23,284 nt of DNA from a virus. Each line of letters opens with the position of its first letter. Within the stretch, counting starts at the first letter, position 1. Shown here in pieces: positions 13,122 to 17,909 of this stretch. The position numbers and the translations under genes were made by a program. The notes below the pieces were generated by a model that did not search any database, was not told where the DNA came from, and was given only the letters and a program-made list of their open reading frames with translations. The DNA lies in IMG/VR virus record IMGVR_UViG_3300017782_000234, positions 1-23,284 of that record; one strand, 5' to 3'.

Positions 13122-13348
13122 GTCCCGGCTCCGAGCGTGGCCTTCAGGTAGCGTGCAACCAGCACGACGGTCTCGTGCGCGTTGGCCTTGAGGCGAGCGG
13201 TCTTGAGGTAGTCGGAGATGGTGTACTCGGACAGGCCCATGGCGCGAGCGGCGCCCTTGAACGTGCCGTGCTCGGCATACGACTCGATGGCCTGGCGTTC
13301 GCGGGCGTTGAGCGATGCCGGAAACGTGGGAGGGATGGCGTTGCTCAT
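13118..13348 (-). CDS. Small LuxR-type helix-turn-helix protein A (76 aa)
   Basis: The ATG at 13348 overlaps the preceding stop by 4 bp. The core is LNARERQAIESYAEHGTFKG followed by AARAMGLSEYTISDYLKTAR, matching the GerE/LuxR helix-turn-helix that normally sits at the C-terminus of response regulators; here it stands alone with a short N-terminal tail. The paralogue encoded next shares its AMGL-S/A-E-x-TI recognition helix region. In phages such stand-alone proteins may act as activators like lambda CII or as modulators of early promoters; this is inference from position between the immunity and replication genes. Confidence 0.8.
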   Translation of the reverse strand: MSNAIPPTFPASLNARERQAIESYAEHGTFKGAARAMGLSEYTISDYLKTARLKANAHETVVLVARYLKATLGAGT

Positions 13349-13692
13349 GCTGCGTTCCTGTCAGCCTGCATCTCCTCCAGCAGCGTGAAGCGCTGGCGAC
13401 CTGCAAGCCATTGGGTGATGACGGTGTTGCCGCACGCATCCTCGAAGTCGGCGATCCGCTCGGCCGGCAGATCGCGGCGCGTGGGCAGGTCGTCGGCGTT
13501 CAGATAGTCGGTGACGTGCTGGCGGGTGAAGCCAAAGTCGCGGCCCAAGTCCGTGGGCTTGAGCCCCTTGGCGCGGCGCAGCGTCCAGCACAGGCGCACG
13601 GCCTGCCTGTAGGTCGCTACGGACGCCAGAAGCGCGCGGGGTACGGCGTCGGGCGCGTCGATGCGCCCGAGCAGCGGAAGGACGTGTTGCAT
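13345..13692 (-). CDS. Phage helix-turn-helix regulator (115 aa)
   Basis: I choose the ATG at 13692 (MQHVLPLLGR) because GGAGG lies five bases upstream; an in-frame ATG at 13704 contains that ribosome site, and the frame remains open to 13890 through a noncoding repeat region. Residues 27-65 contain helices leading to PTDLGRDFGFTRQHVTDYLN, a helix-turn-helix. The C-terminal part (ERIADFEDACGNTVITQWLA...LLEEMQADRNAA) has the look of a phage regulator family common in betaproteobacteria, where the end helix may oligomerise. Its place after the Cro-like gene suggests a CII-like or replication-control role, unproven. Confidence 0.78.
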   Translation of the reverse strand: MQHVLPLLGRIDAPDAVPRALLASVATYRQAVRLCWTLRRAKGLKPTDLGRDFGFTRQHVTDYLNADDLPTRRDLPAERIADFEDACGNTVITQWLAGRQRFTLLEEMQADRNAA

Positions 13693-13720
13693 GGGGGCCT
13701 CCATGAACAAAACCAATCCC

Positions 13721-13744
13721 TGCACCGGTTGCTGCACCGGTTGC
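13721..13744. repeat. Tandem 12-base repeat, possible operator
   Basis: TGCACCGGTTGC occurs twice head to tail. Each copy contains the palindrome ACCGGT, so binding of a dimeric regulator to two adjacent sites on one helix face (12-bp spacing is just over one turn) is possible. The pair lies 29-52 bases upstream of the start of the 115-aa regulator gene, in a 201-base noncoding interval. It could serve autoregulation by that protein or by one of the HTH proteins encoded behind it. Confidence 0.45.
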
Positions 13745-13786
13745 GAGGGGCCGAAGCTGAAGGAATGCGAGTCGAAAAACTGCACC

Positions 13787-13876
13787 CCTTCCTGATGCAC
13801 CCACTCCGACCCGCCGCGGAGTGCGGAGGCCCCCGCCTGGGCGGCGAGCTTGAATGGGGTGGATGCATCAGGAAGG
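13787..13876 (-). repeat. Long imperfect inverted repeat, candidate structured leader RNA or attenuator
   Basis: The arm at 13787-13807 and the reverse complement of 13856-13876 match over 21 bases with two mismatches, including a perfect 13-base core (CCTTCCTGATGCA). The 48-base interval contains further GC-rich self-complementarity. On the minus strand the stem is followed, seven bases later, by GTTTTTC, a short T-run, so it may work as an attenuator in front of the regulator genes. It could also be a small RNA or a protein-binding site. No coding role is convincing, although one frame is open through it. Confidence 0.5.
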
Positions 13877-13893
13877 ACGCGAATGGGCATAGC

Positions 13894-14100
13894 TCAGTCA
13901 TCCCCCAGGCGCAGACGCCGATCCGCCCGGTACATCCGAGCCGCGGCGTCCTGGTCGCGCAAAGCGAAGTCACGTGCCGCGCTCTGCACGATCTCGCTGC
14001 CGTGCTTCGCCGCCACGTCGCGCCAATCGCGCGCCTTCTCGTGCCAGGTCGCAGCGTTGCGCTGGTTCTCCACGCATGCGCGGTGGGTGTGGGCGTCCAT
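13894..14100 (-). CDS. Small charged helical phage protein (68 aa)
   Basis: The product (MDAHTHRACVENQRNAATWH...) is rich in His, Arg, Asp and Ala and almost wholly helical, with a heptad-like pattern (AARDFALRDQDAAARMYRAD). There is no hydrophobic segment. A weak AGG ribosome site precedes the ATG at 14100. The neighbouring upstream gene in the same direction ends 230 bases away, with a plus-strand gene between, so this gene may have its own promoter or rely on readthrough from PR. No family is recognised. Composition is more natural than that of the overlapping frames on either strand. Confidence 0.6.
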   Translation of the reverse strand: MDAHTHRACVENQRNAATWHEKARDWRDVAAKHGSEIVQSAARDFALRDQDAAARMYRADRRLRLGDD

Positions 14101-14188
14101 GGCCTAACAACCCCGCCTGTGTATGGCGGCCGCCCTGCCTTGGGCTACCCTGGCGATACCCCTATCACCAAGCCCAAGGAGGGCAACC

Positions 14189-14365
14189 ATGGAAACGGTC
14201 AACAGCAGCGCAGCGTTCGCGCTGGTCAAGGCGGCTCTGGACAGCAAAGCGGTCACGCTCAGCGGACCGCAAGGAGCGGCGACGCCGGAAGAAGCCGGAA
14301 AGAAAGACGCGGCATACCTCATCGCACTTCTCAGCGGTCTCGTGAAGGCTTCGCCTTCTCTGTAG
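14189..14365 (+). CDS. Small plus-strand protein embedded in the leftward operon (58 aa)
   Basis: A near-perfect ribosome site (AAGGAGG) six bases before the ATG at 14189 strongly supports this gene, which begins METVNSSAAFALVKAALDSK and ends LLSGLVKASPSL. It is antisense to the transcript that must run from the Cro-like gene to the replication genes, and its end overlaps the convergent 98-aa gene by 35 bp. A weak promoter (TTGGGC, 17 bases, TATCAC, 14140-14168) may precede it. The peptide is small, helical and lacks a membrane segment. It may be a regulator or antitoxin-sized peptide, or its message may act as antisense RNA; no family is recognised. Confidence 0.7.
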   Translation: METVNSSAAFALVKAALDSKAVTLSGPQGAATPEEAGKKDAAYLIALLSGLVKASPSL

Positions 14366-14627
14366 CGCCGTCGACAGTAGCGAAGGCCTTGAGCAGGTCT
14401 TCGGCAAGAGCAGCCAGAGAGATCATTTCCGCCGTCGTGGCCCGAGCCACGATGGCGCCTTTGATCGACTGTGCGTCCGACCAGGAGATCCGCGCGGAAA
14501 GCCGAGCTTCCGCTTCGCGCAGGCAAAGAACCCATGCGGAGGCAGTCACCGGATCAAGAGATCGAGCGACGGGCAGCCGGATGCCATGGCGCACCAGCGC
14601 GCGAACGTGGCGAGGTTTGCAGCGCAT
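14331..14627 (-). CDS. Small early phage protein behind the Cro-like gene (98 aa)
   Basis: The protein starts MRCKPRHVRALVRHGIRLPV at an ATG one base after the Cro-like gene's stop, so the two are translated from one message. A Cys/Trp-containing helical core follows (DPVTASAWVLCLREAEARLS, then MISLAALAEDLLKAFATVDG), and the C-terminus is basic (TEKAKPSRDR). No DNA-binding helix-turn-helix is visible. The last 35 bp overlap a convergent plus-strand gene. Being immediate-early in the lytic direction, it may modulate host or phage functions; the family is not recognised. Confidence 0.68.
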   Translation of the reverse strand: MRCKPRHVRALVRHGIRLPVARSLDPVTASAWVLCLREAEARLSARISWSDAQSIKGAIVARATTAEMISLAALAEDLLKAFATVDGATEKAKPSRDR

Positions 14628-14628
14628 G

Positions 14629-14889
14629 TCAGGCCGCCTTGGCGTGGGTCTGGGGACCGCTCGGCGCGGCGTCCTGATCGACGGAGGCGTAGCGCTCCGG
14701 GTAGAGGATTTGCAGCTCGGTCAGTTCACCCTCGAACTGATTGGCCAAGCGCTCGGCCAGCTCCAGCGATGGAACCTGGACGCCGCGCTCAATGCGGCTG
14801 AGATTGCCGGGATCAATGCCCGTGGCAGTCGAGACCTGAACGATCGTCAGTCCGTGGCGCTCTCGCGCCAGTCTCAATGGTGTTTTCAT
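14629..14889 (-). CDS. Cro-like XRE-family repressor (86 aa)
   Basis: Residues 5-58 form a classic helix-turn-helix of the XRE/HTH_3 type: LRLARERHGLTIVQVSTATG, then IDPGNLSRIERGVQVPSLEL and AERLANQF. There is no peptidase domain, so it is the short antagonist rather than the main repressor. It is transcribed divergently from the CI-like gene across a 107-base gap containing three operators, the position of lambda cro. An AGAGG ribosome site precedes the ATG at 14889. Its recognition segment (PGNLSRIERG) closely resembles that of the CI-like protein (VGNLSRLERG), consistent with both binding the same sites. Confidence 0.9.
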   Translation of the reverse strand: MKTPLRLARERHGLTIVQVSTATGIDPGNLSRIERGVQVPSLELAERLANQFEGELTELQILYPERYASVDQDAAPSGPQTHAKAA

Positions 14890-14901
14890 GCGTCAGCCTC
14901 T

Positions 14902-14931
14902 TTGGCAACAAATGCGCTGTACGCATATTAC
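14902..14931 (+). promoter_or_regulatory. Candidate repressor-maintenance promoter (PRM-like)
   Basis: TTGGCA (14902-14907, five of six matches to a -35 box) and TATTAC (14926-14931, four of six to a -10 box) are separated by 18 bases. The operator at 14912-14926 fills the spacer, so repressor bound there would shut off its own gene. Transcription would start about 60 bases before the repressor ATG. This is a pattern call; other starts are possible. Confidence 0.42.
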
Positions 14932-14974
14932 GCGAGGCTGCGGAAATGCGCAACGCGCTTTGCGCTTGACGCAA
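14912..14974. promoter_or_regulatory. Right operator region, three 15-bp sites (OR-like)
   Basis: Three sites fit the form [AT]TGCG-N5-CGCA[AT]. They are ATGCGCTGTACGCAT at 14912-14926 (perfect arms), ATGCGCAACGCGCTT at 14946-14960 (two mismatches in the right arm) and TTGCGCTTGACGCAA at 14960-14974 (perfect arms). They lie between the Cro-like and CI-like genes and overlap both candidate promoters. The same motif recurs three times at 17291-17352. They are the best candidates for the binding sites of the two XRE proteins. Confidence 0.85.
14925..14953 (-). promoter_or_regulatory. Leftward early promoter (PR-like)
   Basis: On the minus strand TTGCGC (14953-14948) and TAATAT (14930-14925) are separated by 17 bases. 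The -35 box lies within the middle operator and the -10 box runs into the operator at 14912-14926 (TAATATGCG). The promoter points to the Cro-like gene 36 bases away and the whole replication operon. The rightward promoter at 17297 has the same -10 box and the same 17-base spacing. Confidence 0.72.
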
Positions 14975-14996
14975 TTCGCCGGGGAAACTGGCAGCC

Positions 14997-15626
14997 ATGA
15001 ACATCGGCGAGACCATCCGGCGCATCCGCAAGGGCAGGCACATGACCCTGCTCGAGGTGGCGAACATCATCGAGAGCGATGTCGGAAATCTGTCCCGCCT
15101 GGAGCGCGGCAAGCAGGGCTACAGCCCAGAGCTGCTGGAGCGCCTAGCAGACGCGCTCGGCGTGAAGGTGCGCGATTTTTTCGACTCGGACGACAACGCC
15201 CAGGAGTTCTTCGAGCATGCCGTCATTCCGGCCGGCCAAGTTCCGCTCATCTCGTGGGTCCAGGCCGGCGAGTGGTGCCAGGCCCATGACCCCATGCCAC
15301 TTGGGCACGCCGAGGAATGGCTACCTTGCCCGACCAAGCACAGTTCAAGCACCTTTGCGCTGAGAGTTGTTGGTGACAGCATGGACGGCCCCGGTGGCTA
15401 CCGAGAAGGCGAAATCGTTTTCGTCGACCCGGAGATTGCGGCAATGCCGAACCGCGATGTAGTCGCTCGCACGCCCGACGGCAAGGTGACCTTCAAGCGT
15501 TTGAAGGAGGATTCGGAGGGGCGCTATCTTCTGGCCTTGAATCCAGCCTGGCCAGATCGTGTAATCCGCTGCCCCGAAGGCACGCTGATCTGCGGCGTGG
15601 TCATCGGCTCGTTTGTTCCGAGGTGA
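14997..15626 (+). CDS. CI/LexA-type cleavable phage repressor (209 aa)
   Basis: This is the probable lysogeny repressor. Residues 1-60 form an XRE helix-turn-helix (TIRRIRKGRHMTLLEVANII, then SDVGNLSRLERGKQGYSPEL). Residues about 80-209 are a LexA/S24 peptidase-type domain: the Ala90-Gly91 cleavage bond (VQAGEW), catalytic Ser128 in GDSMDGP, and Lys167 in VTFKRLK. All autocleavage residues are present, so it should be inactivated in a RecA-dependent SOS response. It is divergent from the Cro-like gene across three operators. Four plus-strand genes follow before a terminator, so they are likely transcribed with it in the prophage state. Confidence 0.94.
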   Translation: MNIGETIRRIRKGRHMTLLEVANIIESDVGNLSRLERGKQGYSPELLERLADALGVKVRDFFDSDDNAQEFFEHAVIPAGQVPLISWVQAGEWCQAHDPMPLGHAEEWLPCPTKHSSSTFALRVVGDSMDGPGGYREGEIVFVDPEIAAMPNRDVVARTPDGKVTFKRLKEDSEGRYLLALNPAWPDRVIRCPEGTLICGVVIGSFVPR

Positions 15627-15629
15627 ACC

Positions 15630-16124
15630 ATGGCAAGTACGCAGCCCTCGAAAACCTTCAAGATCACGGTGGCCGCAGTGATTATCGCGGGGGCCATTGC
15701 GTGGCTGGAAACTAGACCTGGCGAAGGCGCGGAGGCAGCAAAAAAAATCACGGCCCAAGCAGAGAACAACCCCCGCAGCCCTATTCAACCAGCGGCCGAC
15801 ATTGGCCAGCAAAGACTGCTACCAGAAATGACCATCCGCTTCACCAAAGGCACGTATGCGTGTCTTACGCGCGATGCACTTCAGGAATTCATGGCTCATG
15901 GAGCAATCGGCGAGGCGACGAAACTCAACGCGATGGTGAACTCCAAGACTAACCCTACGGGACCATGCGTTTTCATTGATCCAAGCCAAGTGGTGAAGGT
16001 TGTTCACGTCGAATACAACATTCCTGACAATGCCGATCTGGGTCTACTTGAGATCGTCGGGACCGGGAGCCAGTCATCCAATGGGGCGTGGGCACTCTCG
16101 GTCGGCGCCGAACCCGCTCCATGA
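15630..16124 (+). CDS. Membrane-anchored protein cotranscribed with the repressor (164 aa)
   Basis: The ATG lies three bases after the repressor stop, implying one transcript. Residues 10-28 (FKITVAAVIIAGAIAWLET) form a single N-terminal membrane anchor, so residues 30-164 would be periplasmic. That part holds a polar linker and a compact domain (MTIRFTKGTYACLTRDALQE and CVFIDPSQVVKVVHVEYNIP) with Cys78 and Cys113, which could form a disulphide. The gene is less GC-rich than the phage core and has an A8 run at 15740-15747. Expression in the lysogen plus a periplasmic domain suits superinfection exclusion or lysogenic conversion, but no family is recognised. Confidence 0.75.
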   Translation: MASTQPSKTFKITVAAVIIAGAIAWLETRPGEGAEAAKKITAQAENNPRSPIQPAADIGQQRLLPEMTIRFTKGTYACLTRDALQEFMAHGAIGEATKLNAMVNSKTNPTGPCVFIDPSQVVKVVHVEYNIPDNADLGLLEIVGTGSQSSNGAWALSVGAEPAP

Positions 16125-16408
16125 TCCGCGCCCTCGCGCTCGCTACAGCTTTCTCTCTGCTCTCAGTGCCGGCCGAAGCGAAGGGGCACCGATCGCATTC
16201 GGCGACCGCCGCCTTCAAGCGTCAGCACCCGTGCCCCAGCACAGGCAAGCCTCGCGGCGCGTGTCCAGGCTGGGTGATCGACCACGTCGTCCCTCTATGC
16301 GCTGGTGGCCGCGATGACCCGGCCAACATGCAGTGGCAGACCATGGCTGACGCCAAGGCCAAGGATCGGGAAGAGGCGAAGCAGTGCCGGAAATTGCGCC
16401 ATTCCTGA
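16121..16408 (+). CDS. Exported HNH-nuclease-like protein (95 aa)
   Basis: The ATG at 16121 overlaps the preceding stop (ATGA). Residues 1-20 (MIRALALATAFSLLSVPAEA) look like a cleavable signal peptide with an Ala-x-Ala end. The mature part has the HNH pattern GACPGWVIDHVVPLCAGGRD with Asp54-His55, then PANMQWQT with Asn69 and AKAKDREE with a Lys in the last position, as in many small HNH proteins. Cys38, Cys48, Cys60 and Cys89 could hold zinc or form disulphides. An exported nuclease would act in the periplasm, perhaps on incoming DNA, which fits its place in the repressor-linked cassette. Nuclease activity and target are inferred. Confidence 0.82.
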   Translation: MIRALALATAFSLLSVPAEAKGHRSHSATAAFKRQHPCPSTGKPRGACPGWVIDHVVPLCAGGRDDPANMQWQTMADAKAKDREEAKQCRKLRHS

Positions 16409-16445
16409 AACAACACCCATCAAAGTACTGTGGCAAACTTGACCC

Positions 16446-16724
16446 ATGCCTCTCGTCCTGCTCGATTTCAACGACTCTCCGCGCGATTCGTTTCGCCGCG
16501 GGGTCACGAAGGGCTTGGCTGCTCCGCTGATGCTGTTCGCATCCAACGCCGTCGACTTGAAGTTGCCGCCCCCCGTCTCGCTTCCGAAGGTGCTGCCTGT
16601 CAAAGTGCCAGAGAGCTTGCGCGCGCTGACCGACGCCCAGCGGATTGGCATGGATTTCAACGCAGCGGTTGGCCGGCATGAAGAAGCAGGCCAGAACGCC
16701 GCCCGGGACTCTGAAGCCCTCTGA
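16446..16724 (+). CDS. Unknown small protein of the repressor-linked cassette (92 aa)
   Basis: The product begins MPLVLLDFNDSPRDSFRRGV and has a Pro-rich middle (LKLPPPVSLPKVLPVKVPES) and a helical end (LTDAQRIGMDFNAAVGRHEE). There is no good ribosome site before the ATG at 16446. The end overlaps the DUF2335 gene by 47 bp in another frame, which suggests coupling. Base composition is less GC-rich than in the phage core. No known domain is seen; a cytoplasmic partner of the DUF2335 membrane protein is one possibility. The open frame and natural amino-acid make-up are the evidence for a real gene. Confidence 0.6.
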   Translation: MPLVLLDFNDSPRDSFRRGVTKGLAAPLMLFASNAVDLKLPPPVSLPKVLPVKVPESLRALTDAQRIGMDFNAAVGRHEEAGQNAARDSEAL

Positions 16725-17226
16725 GGCGGCCGCACGCGAGGCGTTTGGCCCTATAGCGCAACAGCAAGTCGTGACCCTGCAGGAGCAGAGCGTCACGGTT
16801 CATGTCCAGCTTCCTCCACCAGCCCTCTTGGCTGAATACGAACGTGTGCAAGCTGGGACGATGGACCTGTTCATACGCTGGAGCGAAGAAGAACAGGCCC
16901 ATCGCCGACGCCAGGATGAGCTGGCTTTGACGGCCAACATCGAGGCACAACGTCGACAGCTCTCCGTGGCTGAATCGCAGCTTGAAGCCAACAAAGCCAT
17001 TGCGACTTACCAGGCCGAAACCGTCCGCTCAAGCGACCGTTCCGGTCAGATTTTGGGTTGGTCTCTTTGTGCCGCCGCCATGGGGCTTGCTGTGTACCTC
17101 TCGCTCCAGGGACACGAGGCTGTAGCGGCAGTCCTCGCTGCGCTCCCAACTGCAGCAGTCATCCAGTCGTTTCGGACCCTCACACGGCAAGAAGCAAGGA
17201 CGCCGGAAGCATCACCGAAGAAGTAG
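16678..17226 (+). CDS. DUF2335 membrane protein (182 aa)
   Basis: I start it at the ATG at 16678 (MKKQARTPPGTLKPSEAAAR) rather than at 16645, where the extra residues fit no family. The layout is that of DUF2335: a Pro-rich entry (LPPPALLAEYERVQAGTMDL), a long charged helix with FIRWSEEEQAHRRRQDELAL, and two hydrophobic spans at about 124-144 and 147-163 joined by LSLQGHEAV. The N-terminus and coiled coil would be cytoplasmic. DUF2335 proteins occur widely in phages and bacteria and have no firm function; a membrane-sensing or exclusion role is speculation. It is the last gene before an intrinsic terminator. Confidence 0.82.
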   Translation: MKKQARTPPGTLKPSEAAAREAFGPIAQQQVVTLQEQSVTVHVQLPPPALLAEYERVQAGTMDLFIRWSEEEQAHRRRQDELALTANIEAQRRQLSVAESQLEANKAIATYQAETVRSSDRSGQILGWSLCAAAMGLAVYLSLQGHEAVAAVLAALPTAAVIQSFRTLTRQEARTPEASPKK

Positions 17227-17248
17227 ACCGTCACACACCATCATCCAT

Positions 17249-17273
17249 AAGCCCGCCCAGCGCGGGCTTTTTT
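17249..17273 (+). terminator. Intrinsic terminator of the repressor operon
   Basis: AAGCCCGC (17249-17256) pairs with GCGGGCTT (17262-17269) around the loop CCAGC, and T continues to 17273. This is a perfect 8-bp stem with a T-run on the plus strand. It lies 23 bases after the DUF2335 stop and about 20 bases before the left operator cluster, so it insulates the lysogenic transcript from the recombination operon. Confidence 0.92.
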
Positions 17274-17290
17274 GCGCCCAACCAAGACAA

Positions 17291-17352
17291 ATGCGCTTGA
17301 CGCATTTTATTTCCGGCCCTAATATGCGTTCAACGCTTTGCGCAACACGCAT
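17291..17352. promoter_or_regulatory. Left operator region, three 15-bp sites (OL-like)
   Basis: The sites are ATGCGCTTGACGCAT at 17291-17305 (perfect arms), ATGCGTTCAACGCTT at 17324-17338 (two mismatches in the right arm) and TTGCGCAACACGCAT at 17338-17352. Spacing mirrors the right cluster: two sites share one base at their border and the third stands apart. No XRE repressor gene is adjacent, so control must come from the repressor 2 kb away. Confidence 0.85.
17297..17325 (+). promoter_or_regulatory. Rightward early promoter (PL-like)
   Basis: TTGACG (17297-17302, five of six to consensus) and TAATAT (17320-17325, four of six) are 17 bases apart. The -35 box lies inside the first operator and the -10 box merges into the second (TAATATGCG), so bound repressor would block it. 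It drives the operon starting with the 133-aa gene at 17368. Confidence 0.82.
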
Positions 17353-17367
17353 TTTACGGAGCCTGAA

Positions 17368-17769
17368 ATGTCCTTGTCCCGTACCCTCTACGCCTGCATC
17401 GACAACCCCATGGTCACCGGACGGCCCCGCCACGCCGCCCGCATCGGGCGGCGCGACGCTCTGCTGCAGCTTGCCAAGGGCACGCTGGTCGTCGAGTACA
17501 TGCGGGCCTGCTTCGAGCCGCTGAAGACGATCTCCACCCCGGCCTTCGTGGACAGCGAGACGCCGCCCGCACTGCGCTTGATGCGTCATGAGACGCGGCT
17601 GATCGACGTGCTGTCGGACCAGATGGCCGGCATTCACAGCGATCGCCTGTGGGTCGAGCTCGTCGGCCTGCTGACCAAGACCGCTGAAGGCTGCGAATGG
17701 CTGCGCCAGCGCGCTCTGGAGCACGCCGAATACCACGCCGAGGCTGAGGCCTACGGAGACGCCGAATGA
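17368..17769 (+). CDS. First gene of the recombination operon, unknown phage protein (133 aa)
   Basis: The ATG at 17368 has GGAG six bases upstream and begins MSLSRTLYACIDNPMVTGRP. An in-frame ATG at 17338 lies inside the operators, upstream of the expected leader, and is unlikely. The protein is mostly helical (DALLQLAKGTLVVEYMRACF, then LIDVLSDQMAGIHSDRLWVE and CEWLRQRALEHAEYHAEAEA). It has no membrane segment or known motif. In lambda the first PL gene is the antiterminator N, but this protein lacks an Arg-rich N-terminus, so that comparison is not supported. Its stop overlaps the next start by 4 bp. Confidence 0.78.
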   Translation: MSLSRTLYACIDNPMVTGRPRHAARIGRRDALLQLAKGTLVVEYMRACFEPLKTISTPAFVDSETPPALRLMRHETRLIDVLSDQMAGIHSDRLWVELVGLLTKTAEGCEWLRQRALEHAEYHAEAEAYGDAE

Positions 17770-17909
17770 GCGCCCGTCCCATCGTCCCGGGCCGCGCGTA
17801 CCGCGTGCGCGGCTGCGGCCTTGACCTGGTGGTATTGGCCACTCACCCCTGCGACGCGATCTGCGCGGCGCTCGACCTTCTGGAAAACCTCAACCGGAGC
17901 ATTCGATGA
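17766..17909 (+). CDS. Very small phage protein (47 aa)
   Basis: ATG at 17766 overlaps the preceding stop (ATGA), and its own stop at 17907-17909 overlaps the next ATG (17906) in the same way. The product starts MSARPIVPGRAYRVRGCGLD and continues LVVLATHPCDAICAALDLLE, a compact strand-strand-helix pattern with three Cys. The double 4-bp overlap is the main evidence that it is translated. No function is recognised. Small peptides in this operon position often modulate host nucleases or replication, but nothing here shows that. Confidence 0.7.
   Translation: MSARPIVPGRAYRVRGCGLDLVVLATHPCDAICAALDLLENLNRSIR

Noticed and set aside
14097-14535. 143-residue minus-strand frame joining the two early small genes
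   Set aside because: It covers the plus-strand gene that has an excellent ribosome site, and its own composition is poor; the separate short genes fit better.
15740-15747. A8 run as a phase-variation or slippage site in the membrane-protein gene
   Set aside because: It is in frame and short; there is no alternative product or sign of past slippage, so there is no support beyond the run itself.
16438-16443. TTGACC as a -35 box for a separate promoter before the DUF2335 pair
   Set aside because: It lies only a few bases before the ATG and no -10 box fits before the gene.
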